A program made the translations under genes and the position numbers. Positions 38,316 to 49,669 of a DNA stretch of 64,000 bases are shown here, in pieces (within the stretch, counting starts at the first letter, position 1; every line of letters starts with the position of its first letter). Under the pieces are notes generated by a model. That model did not search any database. It was given only the letters and a program-made list of their open reading frames with translations, and had not been told where the DNA came from. This DNA comes from Micromonospora sp. WMMD980. GTDB lineage: Bacteria; Actinomycetota; Actinomycetes; Mycobacteriales; Micromonosporaceae. The stretch lies in NCBI RefSeq assembly GCF_029626035.1, contig NZ_JARUBE010000003.1, positions 2,914,001 through 2,978,000 of the forward strand, written 5' to 3'.

Positions 38316-39650
38316 TCAGACGCCAGTGCCGGCGACCAGCGGCGACAGGTCCGCCCTCGGCGGCATCCACTCGCCCGCCGACGCGGCCACCTGCTCGCCG
38401 GAGCGGATGTCCTTCACCTCGTCGCCGTCCGCGCCGGGGAACCAGACGTACGGGATGCCGCGCCGCTCGGCGTAGCGGATCTGCTTGCCGAACTTCGCCG
38501 CGGACGGCGACACCTCGGTCGGCACCCCCCGCGAGCGCAGCGCCGCCGCGACCGCGTCGCTGGCCGCGCGCTCCTCCTCGGCGGTGACCGCGACCAGCAC
38601 GCAGGTCGGCACCGACCGGGACACCGACAGCGCGTCGGCGCCGAAGAGCAGGCCGAGCAACCGGGTCACCCCGATCGAGATGCCCACACCCGGAAAGCGA
38701 ACGTTGCCGGAGCTGGCCAGGTTGTCGTACCGGCCGCCGGAGCAGATCGAGCCGAACCGCTCGTAGCCGACCATCTGCGTCTCGTAGACGGTGCCGGTGT
38801 AGTAGTCCAGACCGCGGGCGATGCGCAGGTCGGCGACGCAGAGGCCGGGCGCGTGCGCGGCGGCGGTCTCCATCACCGCGGTCAGCTCCGCGATGCCCTC
38901 GTCGAGCAGCGGGTCGCTCACCCCGAGGGCGCGCACCGCGTCGGCGAACGAGGCGTCCGGCGCGGCGATCTCCGCGAGGGCCAGGCACGCCTTGGCCTGC
39001 GCCTCGCTCGCCCCGGCGGTCTCGGCCAGCAGGTCGGCCACGCCCGCCGGGCCGATCCGATCCAGCCGGTCGACGGCGCGCAACGCCGCCATCGGGTCGG
39101 TCAGCCCGACGCCCCGGTAGAAGCCCTCGCAGATCTTGCGGTTGTTGACCTGGATCCGCACCGGCGGGATCGGCAGCGACCGCAGCGCGTCGCCGACCAC
39201 CAGCGGCATCTCCGCCTCGTAGTGGGGCGGCAGCGTGTCCCGGTCGACGATGTCGATGTCGGCCTGGAGGAACTCCCGGTAGCGGCCCTCCTGCGGGCGC
39301 TCGCCCCGCCACACCTTCTGGATCTGGTAGCGCCGGAACGGGAACTGGAGCTTGCCGGCGTTCTCCAGCACGTAGCGGGCGAACGGCACGGTCAGGTCGA
39401 AGTGCAGGCCGAGCGCGTCGTCGCCGGCCGGGCCGTCGGCGTCGGCCTGCAACCTGCGCAGCAGGTAGACCTCCTTCGAGGTCTCCCCCTTGCGCAGCAA
39501 CTGGTCCAGCGGCTCGACCGAACGGGTCTCCAGCGGCGCGAAGCCGTACAGCTCGAACGTGGCGCGGATCCGGTCCAGCACGAACTGCTCGATCATCCGC
39601 TGCGCCGGCGTCCACTCGGGGAAGCCGGAGATGGGCGTGGGCTTGCTCAT
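38316..39650 (-). CDS. hisS: Histidyl-tRNA synthetase
   Basis: The 444-residue class II synthetase has motif 2 region RRYQIQKVWRGERPQEGRYREF, the histidine-specific RGLDYYTGTVYE and the motif 3 region GSICSGGRYDNL with GVGISIGVTRL, and a C-terminal anticodon-binding domain. ATG at 39650 gives the usual start. It lies 47 bases after the metallo-beta-lactamase gene, in the usual actinobacterial arrangement with relA upstream and aspS downstream. Confidence 0.96.
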   Translation of the reverse strand: MSKPTPISGFPEWTPAQRMIEQFVLDRIRATFELYGFAPLETRSVEPLDQLLRKGETSKEVYLLRRLQADADGPAGDDALGLHFDLTVPFARYVLENAGKLQFPFRRYQIQKVWRGERPQEGRYREFLQADIDIVDRDTLPPHYEAEMPLVVGDALRSLPIPPVRIQVNNRKICEGFYRGVGLTDPMAALRAVDRLDRIGPAGVADLLAETAGASEAQAKACLALAEIAAPDASFADAVRALGVSDPLLDEGIAELTAVMETAAAHAPGLCVADLRIARGLDYYTGTVYETQMVGYERFGSICSGGRYDNLASSGNVRFPGVGISIGVTRLLGLLFGADALSVSRSVPTCVLVAVTAEEERAASDAVAAALRSRGVPTEVSPSAAKFGKQIRYAERRGIPYVWFPGADGDEVKDIRSGEQVAASAGEWMPPRADLSPLVAGTGV

Positions 39651-39697
39651 GGCGTACTCCTTGATCCCGCGCGGACCGCGCGGGGTGTCACGGGCGG

Positions 39698-40417
39698 CTA
39701 CAGGCCGCGGGTGGGTGCGGCCGGGCGCGCGTCGCCGGTGCCCGCCACCTCGAGGAGGTAGGGGTTGGTCGCGCGCTCGCGGCCGACGGTGGTCTGCGGA
39801 CCGTGGCCGGGCAGGACGACGGTGTCGTCGGCCAGCGGGAGAACCTTCTCCCGGAGGCTGGCCAGCATGCGGGGCATGCTGCCGCCCGGCAGGTCGGTGC
39901 GGCCGATCGAGCCGGCGAACAGCACGTCACCGGAGAGGCAGATCTCCTCGGCCTCCCAGGGCGAGCCGCCGCCGGGCATCCGGAACAGCACCGACCCGCC
40001 GGTATGGCCGGGGGCGTGGTCGACGGTGATCTCCAGCCCGGCCAGCGACAGCGTCGCGCCGTCGGTCAGCTCGGCCACGTCGTCCGGTTCGGCGTAGGGC
40101 AGCCGTCCGCCGAACAGCGCGGTGAGATCCATGGAGAGCGCCTTGGCCGGGTCGGCCAGCAGCTCCCGGTCCTCCGGGTGGACGTAGGCGGCGATGCCCC
40201 GCGCGCCGCAGACCGGCGCGACCGAGAAGGTGTGGTCGAGGTGGCCGTGGGTGAGCAGCACGGCGGCCGGGTGCAGGCGGTGCTCGGCGAGCACGGCGTC
40301 GAGCCGGTCGAGCACCCCGATGCCGGGGTCGACCACCACGCACTGCTCCCCCGGAGCGGTCGCCACCACATAGCAGTTGGTGCCGAAGGCGTCCGCGGGA
40401 AAGCCCGCCACGAGCAC
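39698..40417 (-). CDS. Metallo-beta-lactamase-fold hydrolase (glyoxalase II-like)
   Basis: The 239-residue protein has the MBL signature LTHGHLDHTFS, HPGHT-like DHAPGHTGGSV, LSGDVLFAGSIGRTDL and the C-terminal LPGHGPQT. Together these bind two metal ions in glyoxalase II-type thioesterases. The family is commonly found beside hisS in actinobacteria, without a firmly known substrate. GTG at 40417 follows GAGAGGGG. It is divergent from the tandem cyclophilin genes. Confidence 0.9.
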   Translation of the reverse strand: MLVAGFPADAFGTNCYVVATAPGEQCVVVDPGIGVLDRLDAVLAEHRLHPAAVLLTHGHLDHTFSVAPVCGARGIAAYVHPEDRELLADPAKALSMDLTALFGGRLPYAEPDDVAELTDGATLSLAGLEITVDHAPGHTGGSVLFRMPGGGSPWEAEEICLSGDVLFAGSIGRTDLPGGSMPRMLASLREKVLPLADDTVVLPGHGPQTTVGRERATNPYLLEVAGTGDARPAAPTRGL

Positions 40418-40673
40418 GTCCGTCCCCTCTCCGTCCGGTCGTCGTCCTCGCCCAGCAGCCTAGTCGTACCGGCGAGCCGCTTTCGCCCGCACCGACCCAC
40501 CGGCCCCAGCCGGCCCAGTGACAACGTCCGATAAGCGCAGGCGGGACCTCGTACACCACATTCACAGTCCGTACCCGTACACTCTGGCGGGCGTGTGGCG
40601 TGGCGCACCCCGCCCCCGGCGGCGGGCAGCGCCCGGGACGCCGCGACGATCAGGCAGAGGAAGGGGAGCACCG

Positions 40674-41525
40674 GTGGCTTCCAGCAGGGACCGACAGCGC
40701 AAACTGGCGCGTGCCAAGCTCGACCGGCAACTCGCCCGGCGGGCCGCGGCCGCGAAGCGCCGCCGGCAGATCCAGGCCGGTGTGGGCGCGGCCGTGGTGC
40801 TGGCGCTGATCGTGGCCGGCTCGGCCTGGGCGCTCGGCGCGTTCGACTCGGAGCCGAAGAAGCAGGCCGCCGAGGACACCTGCCTCTGGACCCCGCAGGA
40901 CGGCGCCGCGAACAGCAACCTCAAGGACGTCGGCACGCCGGCCACCAAGGACCTGCCCACCTCGGGCATCCGACCGATGACGATCACCACCAACCAGGGT
41001 GCGCCGATCACCGTCGACCTGGACCTGGCCGCCGCGCCGTGCGGCGGCGCGAGCCTCGCCCACCTGGCGAGCAGGTCCTTCTACGACGACACCAAGTGCC
41101 ACGAGATCATCACCGAGGGCGCGCTGCGCTGCGGCGACCCGAGCGGCACCGGGATCGGCGGCCCGACCTACTCGTTCTACGACGAGAACGTCCCCACCGC
41201 GCCCGAGCCCAGCCCGTCGGCCTCGCCGGCCCCGGGGCAGCCGCCGGCGTACCCGAAGGGCACGGTCGCCATGATCGGCAACCCGCCCGGCAGCAACGGC
41301 AGCCAGTTCCTGATCTTCTTCAAGGACTTCAACCCGGCCAAGCCGGCCTACAGCGTGGTCGGCAAGGTCAGCGGCGGGCTGGACGTGGTGGAGAAGATCG
41401 GCGCGCTGCCGACCGTCGACAACGGCGACGGCGCCAAGGTCAAGCCGAAGACGGACGTGGTGATCCAGAGCCTGACCGTCGGCGACCCGACGGCCGCGCC
41501 GGCGAGCAGCCCCAGCGCCGGTTGA
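40674..41525 (+). CDS. Membrane-anchored cyclophilin-like protein, probably impaired isomerase
   Basis: The 283-residue protein starts VASSRDRQRKLARAKLDRQL, followed by one transmembrane helix (VGAAVVLALIVAGSAWALG), then an extracytoplasmic cyclophilin-like domain. The family FHRV catalytic motif is replaced by CHEI, and the conserved glutamine near GGDP is an arginine (LRCGDP), so the usual catalytic arginine and glutamine are missing, while the following paralogue keeps both. Cysteines around these positions (CGGAS, KCHEI, LRCGDP) may form disulfides. GTG at 40674 follows GGAAGGGGAG. Chaperone or binding function rather than prolyl isomerisation is an inference. Confidence 0.85.
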   Translation: MASSRDRQRKLARAKLDRQLARRAAAAKRRRQIQAGVGAAVVLALIVAGSAWALGAFDSEPKKQAAEDTCLWTPQDGAANSNLKDVGTPATKDLPTSGIRPMTITTNQGAPITVDLDLAAAPCGGASLAHLASRSFYDDTKCHEIITEGALRCGDPSGTGIGGPTYSFYDENVPTAPEPSPSASPAPGQPPAYPKGTVAMIGNPPGSNGSQFLIFFKDFNPAKPAYSVVGKVSGGLDVVEKIGALPTVDNGDGAKVKPKTDVVIQSLTVGDPTAAPASSPSAG

Positions 41526-41588
41526 TCCACCGTTGACTCGGCGGCGCGTGGCCGCCGCCTTCCGATACACAGCAGGTGAGGAGTGAGC

Positions 41589-42425
41589 GTGACGTCCACG
41601 AGAGACCGCCAGCGGGCGGCGGCGCGGGCCCGGCTCGAGCGGGAGATGGCCGAGCGGTCCGGCAGGGCCCGTAAGCGCCGGCAGACGCAGGCTATCGTCG
41701 GCGCCGCTGCCGTGCTGGTGCTCGTCGTGGCCGGCACGGTCTGGCTCGCCACGTCGCTCGGCGACGACGACGACGAGAAGCAGGCAGGCGCCGCCGCCGG
41801 CTTCGTCCAGTGCGTCTACACCGAGGTACCCAAGGAGGGCCGCCCGGCGCAGATCAAGGACGTCGGGCTGCCGCCGGCGCAGCAGGCGAACAAGGGCAGC
41901 CAGACGATGACGATCGACACCAACCTGGGTCCGATCACCGCCAAGCTCGACCGGGCCGCAGTGCCCTGCACCGCCGGCAGCTTCACCCACCTGGCGAGCA
42001 AGGGCTTCTTCGACAACACCAAGTGCCACCGGCTGGTGACCGAGGGCATCAAGGTGCTGCAGTGCGGCGACCCGAGCGCCACCGGCAAGGGCTGGCGGGA
42101 CACCGACGGCACCGGCGGGCCGAGCTACAACCTGGCCGAGGAGAACCTGCCCACCAACAAGCGTCCGCCGTACCCGGAGGGCGTCATCGCGATGGCCAAC
42201 TCCGGCCAGTCGGGCAGCACCGGCAGCCAGTTCTTCATCGTCTACGGCGACTCGCAGCTCGACCCGAACTACACGGTGCTGGGCACCATCACGGGCGGCA
42301 TGGACGTGGTGAAGCAGGTCGCCGCGGCCGGTGACGACGGCGCCTTCGCCAAGCAGGCCGGTGGCGGTCACCCGAAGAAGGAGATCGTCATGACCAAGGT
42401 GACGATGAGCGACATCCAGGGCTGA
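41589..42425 (+). CDS. Membrane-anchored peptidyl-prolyl isomerase (cyclophilin type)
   Basis: The 278-residue protein is a paralogue of the preceding one: a charged N terminus (VTSTRDRQRAAARARLEREM), one transmembrane helix, and a cyclophilin domain with CHRLVTEG carrying the catalytic arginine, LQCGDPSATG, and GSTGSQFFIVYGDS. It probably acts outside the membrane, folding exported proteins. GTG at 41589 is preferred over GTG at 41583, since GAGGAG precedes it and the N terminus then aligns with the paralogue. Its stop is followed by a strong bidirectional terminator facing relA. Confidence 0.9.
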   Translation: MTSTRDRQRAAARARLEREMAERSGRARKRRQTQAIVGAAAVLVLVVAGTVWLATSLGDDDDEKQAGAAAGFVQCVYTEVPKEGRPAQIKDVGLPPAQQANKGSQTMTIDTNLGPITAKLDRAAVPCTAGSFTHLASKGFFDNTKCHRLVTEGIKVLQCGDPSATGKGWRDTDGTGGPSYNLAEENLPTNKRPPYPEGVIAMANSGQSGSTGSQFFIVYGDSQLDPNYTVLGTITGGMDVVKQVAAAGDDGAFAKQAGGGHPKKEIVMTKVTMSDIQG

Positions 42426-42435
42426 CGTCCCCGAT

Positions 42436-42484
42436 CACACGGGAAAGCGCCCGCCGGATCGATCCGGCGGGCGCTTCCCGTGTG
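42436..42484. terminator. Bidirectional terminator between cyclophilin and relA
   Basis: An inverted repeat CACACGGGAAAGCGCCCGCC...GGCGGGCGCTTCCCGTGTG spans 42436-42484 with only one unpaired adenine in one arm. It sits ten bases after the cyclophilin stop and three bases from the relA stop on the other strand. It should end both transcripts. Confidence 0.88.
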
Positions 42485-42487
42485 CGC

Positions 42488-44953
<2,466 letters not shown>

Positions 44954-45185
44954 CGGCCTCCTCACCGTTCGCCGGGATGCGTCGGCCGTCCGGCCGACGT
45001 CTGGTCCAACCGACCCGGGGGCCGGTGTTGTTCCGCGCCGGTCACCGGGGGCTGCGCCCCGGCGGCCTCCGCCGCCGGCGGACGGGCGCCCGCCGGGTCA
45101 GGCAAAGGGCAATGCTACCCGCCAGCAGGGTACGCCACCGCTCCACCGGACGGTCCGTGCCGACCGACCGGACCGGCGGACGGGG

Positions 45186-45752
45186 TCAAAGGGTCAACAG
45201 GGCATGGACCGGGCGCGGGGCGAGACGTTCCCGCCCCCCGAGGAAGCCCAGCTCCAGCAGGACGGTGAACCCGGAGACCGTGCCACCGGCCCGTTCCACC
45301 AGGTCGAGCGTGGCCTCGGCGGTGCCGCCGGTGGCCAGCACGTCGTCGAGCACCAGCACCCGGTGGCCGGCGGTGAACGCGTCCTGGTGGACCTCAAGCG
45401 TCGCCTCGCCGTACTCCAGCGCGTAGGAGGCCGAGTGGGTCGCCCGGGGCAGCTTGCCGGCCTTGCGCACCGGCACCACGCCGACGCCGGTGGCGTAGGC
45501 CACCGCCGCCGCCAACACGAAGCCGCGCGCCTCGATGCCGGCGACCACGTCGAAGGACTCCGGCCCGTGGTAGGCGATGATCCCGTCGATCACCTCCCGG
45601 AACGCCACGCCGTCGGCGAAGAGCGGCATCAGATCCTTGAACATGACCCCCGGCTTGGGGAAGTCTGGCACGTCCAGCAGCCGGCTGGCGACCAGCTGGG
45701 CGACCTCCGGGCCGCTGTCTCCCCGTACGCCGGTGGTGTGGGTCTCCGTCAC
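45186..45752 (-). CDS. apt: Adenine phosphoribosyltransferase
   Basis: Apt recycles adenine to AMP using PRPP. The 188-residue protein has VPDFPKPGVMFKDL, the adenine-binding GIEARGFVLA, and the PRPP loop RVLVLDDVLATGGTAEATL. GTG at 45752 gives standard length. Its place between secF and relA is the normal actinobacterial order, linking purine salvage to (p)ppGpp metabolism. A long hairpin separates it from secF upstream. Confidence 0.95.
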   Translation of the reverse strand: MTETHTTGVRGDSGPEVAQLVASRLLDVPDFPKPGVMFKDLMPLFADGVAFREVIDGIIAYHGPESFDVVAGIEARGFVLAAAVAYATGVGVVPVRKAGKLPRATHSASYALEYGEATLEVHQDAFTAGHRVLVLDDVLATGGTAEATLDLVERAGGTVSGFTVLLELGFLGGRERLAPRPVHALLTL

Positions 45753-45780
45753 GGTGCGTCCTGTGTCCTCTCGAAACGAC

Positions 45781-45824
45781 GACGGCGTCCGTCATGCCGT
45801 GACAACAGCATGACGGACGCCGTC
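45781..45824. terminator. Hairpin terminator between secF and apt
   Basis: GACGGCGTCCGTCATGC (45781-45797) and its exact complement (45808-45824) form a 17-bp stem around CGTGACAACA. It begins 19 bases after the secF stop and ends before the apt start, so it is probably the terminator of the yajC-secD-secF transcript. Confidence 0.85.
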
Positions 45825-45842
45825 CGGTCGGTCGGGTCCGGG

Positions 45843-47030
45843 TCAGCGGCGCTTCGCGCCGCCCGGCCGGTTGCCTCCGCCACCGCTCGGGCGGCCGCCC
45901 CGGGCGCCGCTGGGGCGCTTGCCGGCCGGCCGGGAGCCGACCTTCGGGGCGGCGCCGGCGAGCGCCGCGTCCGGGTCGACCGGCTGGTCGCCGGTCGGCG
46001 CCGGGCGCGGGGCGCCCTTCGGGGTGACCTCGCCCCGGGCGACGGCCGCCCGGCGGGCGAGCACCCGCTTGTTGTGCGCGGCGATCCGCGGGTCCTGGTT
46101 CTTCAGCAGCACCAGCAGCGGCGTGGCCAGCAGGATCGAGGTCAGGAACGCCACCGCCATGCCGACGAAGAGCACCAGGCCGAGGTCCTTCAGGGTGCCC
46201 GCGCCGAGCAGGCCGGCGCCGATGAAGAGCAGGCCACCGACCGGGAGCAGCGCCACCACCGAGGTGTTCAGCGAGCGCATGAGGCTCTGGTTGAGCGCCA
46301 GGTTGGCCGCCTCGCCGTAGGTCTGGTTGTTGTTGGCGGTGATGCCGCGCGTGTTCTCCTGCACCTTGTCGAAGACCACCACCACGTCGTAGAGCGCGAA
46401 GCCCAGGATGGTGAGGAAGCCGATGACCGTCGACGGGGTGACCTCGAAGCCGACCAGCGAGTAGATGCCGGCGGTGAGGACCAGGTTGGTCAGCAGCGAG
46501 GCGATCGCGGCGACCGCCATCCGCCACTCGAAGCGCAACACCAGGTAGACCGACACCACCGCGATGAAGATCACCAGACCGAGCAGCGCGCGGGAGGTGA
46601 CCTGGCTGCCCCAGGCCTCGGAGACCTGGTTGCCGCTGATCTGGTCGGGCTGGATGCCGAACTCCTGCGCCATCGCGGTCTTGGCCGCGTTGGCCTGCTC
46701 CTGGCTGAGCTGCCCGGTGCGCATCTCGTAGGTCTCGCCGCCGGCCCCGCCGACCTTCTGCGCGGTGACCACCTCGACGCCCGGGGCCTCCTTGGCCAGC
46801 ACGTCGTCGATGGTGCGTTCGGCCCCATCGAGCGTGCCGACGCTGGCCGGCACCTGGAACGAGTTGCCGCCGGCGAACTCGATGCCGAGCTTGAAGCCGC
46901 TGAACGCGAAGCTCAGGACCGCGATCAGCACCAGCACGCCGGCCACGCCGAACCAAAGCTTGCGCTTGCCGACGATGTTGAGATCGGCCTCGCCCCGGTA
47001 GAGCCGGGCGGCCAGACCATTCTTCGCCAT
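45843..47030 (-). CDS. secF: Protein translocase subunit SecF
   Basis: SecF works with SecD and the proton gradient to pull proteins through SecYEG. The 395-residue protein has six predicted transmembrane helices, the large first periplasmic domain with GIEFAGGNSFQVP, and the conserved loop VVVFDKVQENTR. The cytoplasmic tail beyond residue 320 is an Ala/Pro/Gly/Arg-rich basic extension. ATG at 47030 lies one base after the secD stop. Confidence 0.95.
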   Translation of the reverse strand: MAKNGLAARLYRGEADLNIVGKRKLWFGVAGVLVLIAVLSFAFSGFKLGIEFAGGNSFQVPASVGTLDGAERTIDDVLAKEAPGVEVVTAQKVGGAGGETYEMRTGQLSQEQANAAKTAMAQEFGIQPDQISGNQVSEAWGSQVTSRALLGLVIFIAVVSVYLVLRFEWRMAVAAIASLLTNLVLTAGIYSLVGFEVTPSTVIGFLTILGFALYDVVVVFDKVQENTRGITANNNQTYGEAANLALNQSLMRSLNTSVVALLPVGGLLFIGAGLLGAGTLKDLGLVLFVGMAVAFLTSILLATPLLVLLKNQDPRIAAHNKRVLARRAAVARGEVTPKGAPRPAPTGDQPVDPDAALAGAAPKVGSRPAGKRPSGARGGRPSGGGGNRPGGAKRR

Positions 47031-47031
47031 C

Positions 47032-48963
47032 TCAGGCCTCCTTGACGCGCGGGTTGCGGGCGGTGCCCGACTCGGCCGACCGGGCCGGCAGCGCCCGGCC
47101 CAGACCGCTGACCCGCGGGGACAGGAACGCCCGGGTACGGGCGAACATCGTCATGATCGGGTGGCGGAAGAGGAACACGACGACCAGGTCCAGCACGGTC
47201 GCCAGGCCGAGCGCGAAGGCGAAGCCCTTCACCGCGCCGACCGAGACGATGTAGAGCACCACCGCCGACATCAGCGTGATGGCGTTCGCCGAGATGATCG
47301 TGCGGCGGGCCCGGATCCAGGCCCGCGGCACCGCGCTGCGCGGGCTGCGGCCTTCCCGGATCTCGTCCTTGAGCCGTTCGAAGTAGATGACGAACGAGTC
47401 CGCCGCCACACCGAGCGAGACGATCATGCCGGCGATGCCGGCGAGCGTGAGGGTGAAGCCGATCGACCGGCCCAGCACCACCAGCGCGCCGAAGACCAGC
47501 AGCGCGGAGAGCACCAGGCTGAGGAAGATGACGGAGCCGAGCAGGCGGTAGTAGAAGAACGAGTAGATGATGACCAGCAGCATGCCGATGCCGGCCGCCA
47601 GCAGACCCGCCTTCAGGTGGCTGTCGCCCAGCGTCGCGGTGACGTTCTGGCTCTCCTGCGGCTCGAACGTGACCGGCAGCGCACCGTAGCGGAGCTGGCT
47701 GGCCAGCTCGTTGGCACTCTTGTTGTCGAAGCTGCCGCTGATCTCGGAGTCACCGGTGAGGACGGCCTTGATCTCCGGCGAGGAGACGATCTCGTTGTCC
47801 AGCACCACGGCCACCCGGCACTTGCCGTCCTGGCCGAGCGCCGTCTGGTCGCACGCCTGGCCCTCGTTGTTGAACGCCTCGCGGGTCAGCGCGGTCCACT
47901 TCTCCTGGCCGTCGCCCTTGAAGGTGAGGCTGACCACCCAGGAGCTGGTCCGGTCGAGCTGGGCGGAGGCGTTCTTGACGTCGGTGCCCTCGACCTTGGC
48001 CACGTCGAGCAGGTATTTCGCCCCGGACTCGCAGGCGACCGCCTTCTGCTTCGGGTCGTTGATCGAGCCGGCCGGACGCTTGTCGAGCTGGGCGCAGGTG
48101 ATGGTGGGGACGTTGAACTGCATCTCCACCGGCAGCACCGCGATCTCCTGCGGGGAGAGCGTGCCGAACGGCTTGAGCTTGTCGGCCAGCGACGGGTCGG
48201 CGGTGAGGTCGGCCGGGGCCTGCAGGCCGGAGGCGGCGGCCCAGGCGGCGGCGCCCACCTTCTGCTGCACGGCCTGACGCTGCTGCTCGATGCTCTGCGG
48301 CACCGGCGCGGCGCTGGCGCTCGGGCTCGGCGCGGCGGCGCTCGGCGAGGCCGACGGGGTCGGCGCGGCGCTGGCGCTCGGGGCCGGGGCCATGCCGCCC
48401 TGGCCGCCGGCGCTCGGCGACGCGGTGACCTTCGCGCTCGCGCTCGGCTTCGGCGAGGCGCTGCCGGACGGCTTCGGCGACGCGCTGCCCGACGGCTTCG
48501 GGCTGGCGCTGCCGGACGGCGTGGCGCTGGGGCTCGGCGCCGGGGCGGCGGCCGCGCCGCTGCCGTCGGTGGCCTTGAGCACCTTGCGGAAGCGCAGCTC
48601 GGCGGCGCTGCCCACGTCGGTCAGGTCACGGTTCTCGCCGGGCAGGGAGATGACGATGTTGCGGTTGCCCTCGGTGACCACCTCGGCCTCGGCCACGCCG
48701 TAGGCGTTGACCCGGCTCTCGATGATCTGGCGCGCCTCTTCGAGGTTCTCGGCGGTCGGCGGCTTGCCGTCGACCGTGTTGGTGGCCTCGAGCGTCAGCC
48801 GGGTGCCGCCGATGAGGTCCAGGCCGAGCCGGGGCTCCAGCCGGTCCTTCCAGCCACCGCTGGCGCCGCCCGAGAAGAACACCAAAAGATAGAGGACGAC
48901 GAAGATGAACCCGAGCACGGCGAGCTGCCGTCCGGGGCGCATCTGTCCCTGAGGTGGTGCCAC
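47032..48963 (-). CDS. secD: Protein translocase subunit SecD with low-complexity insert
   Basis: The 643-residue protein has an N-terminal transmembrane helix (GRQLAVLGFIFVVLYLLVFF), the SecD segment RLGLDLIGGTRLTLEA, a long extracytoplasmic region, and six C-terminal membrane segments. An unusual insert of roughly 88 residues (about 134-222), made of Ala, Ser, Pro and Gly with three GSASPKPS repeats, interrupts the first extracytoplasmic domain. GTG at 48963 follows AGGA; the longer reading frame is a shadow. It follows yajC and precedes secF. Confidence 0.94.
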   Translation of the reverse strand: MAPPQGQMRPGRQLAVLGFIFVVLYLLVFFSGGASGGWKDRLEPRLGLDLIGGTRLTLEATNTVDGKPPTAENLEEARQIIESRVNAYGVAEAEVVTEGNRNIVISLPGENRDLTDVGSAAELRFRKVLKATDGSGAAAAPAPSPSATPSGSASPKPSGSASPKPSGSASPKPSASAKVTASPSAGGQGGMAPAPSASAAPTPSASPSAAAPSPSASAAPVPQSIEQQRQAVQQKVGAAAWAAASGLQAPADLTADPSLADKLKPFGTLSPQEIAVLPVEMQFNVPTITCAQLDKRPAGSINDPKQKAVACESGAKYLLDVAKVEGTDVKNASAQLDRTSSWVVSLTFKGDGQEKWTALTREAFNNEGQACDQTALGQDGKCRVAVVLDNEIVSSPEIKAVLTGDSEISGSFDNKSANELASQLRYGALPVTFEPQESQNVTATLGDSHLKAGLLAAGIGMLLVIIYSFFYYRLLGSVIFLSLVLSALLVFGALVVLGRSIGFTLTLAGIAGMIVSLGVAADSFVIYFERLKDEIREGRSPRSAVPRAWIRARRTIISANAITLMSAVVLYIVSVGAVKGFAFALGLATVLDLVVVFLFRHPIMTMFARTRAFLSPRVSGLGRALPARSAESGTARNPRVKEA

Positions 48964-49187
48964 GGCTGTCCTGTCTCCCTGTACGGTCGCGCCGTTTCCA
49001 CGGCGGCGACAACTGTCGGGCCGGGGGTGTCCGCCCGACTGCTCCGGCGAGCCGGCCCCGCTCGCCGGCACGCCGACCCGGGCACGACGCGGGGGCGTCG
49101 CGCGGGTCTGGCCGCGTGCCGGCGTCGGACGCCGACCCAACTATCCACTTGTGGGGGTTGCTCCGCTGCCCCGTCCGGGGCGGACGT

Positions 49188-49532
49188 TCACTCCTTGACC
49201 GACTCGGCTTCCTCGCTGATCGTTTCCGCCTCGGGCGCCTCGGCCCGCTTGACCACCCGGGCCACGGCGGGACGCGCGTACCGGGTCTGCACGCCCGGGG
49301 CCACCTCGAGCAGGACCGTCTCGTCCTCGACCACGGTGACCGTGCCGTGCAGGCCGCCGATGGTGACCACCTCGTCGCCGGGGGCGAGGGCGGACTGCAT
49401 CTGCTCCGCCTCGCGGCGGCGCTTCTGCTGCGGACGGATCATCATGAAGTACATGACGACGAAGAGCAGAGCGATCATGAGGATCGGCGTCAGACCGCCG
49501 GCTCCCCCGCCACTCGCTGCTGCGTAAAGCAC
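49188..49532 (-). CDS. yajC: Preprotein translocase accessory subunit YajC
   Basis: The 114-residue protein has a single N-terminal transmembrane helix (LTPILMIALLFVVMYFMMIRPQ) and the family's cytoplasmic domain with GDEVVTIGGLHGTVTVVEDE. It ends with an acidic tail. YajC joins the SecDF complex. GTG at 49532. The 137-base gap to ruvB upstream shows nothing notable. Confidence 0.94.
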   Translation of the reverse strand: MLYAAASGGGAGGLTPILMIALLFVVMYFMMIRPQQKRRREAEQMQSALAPGDEVVTIGGLHGTVTVVEDETVLLEVAPGVQTRYARPAVARVVKRAEAPEAETISEEAESVKE

Positions 49533-49669
49533 GGTGTCGACCTTCCGGTTGGCCTCCGTCGGCCCCGGGGGCGCCGCAGCGGAGGCGGATTCTCACGTCC
49601 TGTACAGACCGCGGCGAAGTCTAGTCCCTGCTCCTGGAAAGACCGAATGCGGCACAGATCACGAACGGA

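Noticed and set aside
48350..48560. Short tandem DNA repeats resembling a repeat array
   Set aside because: They code for Ala/Ser/Pro repeats inside SecD in one frame, with no spacers of equal length as in CRISPR.
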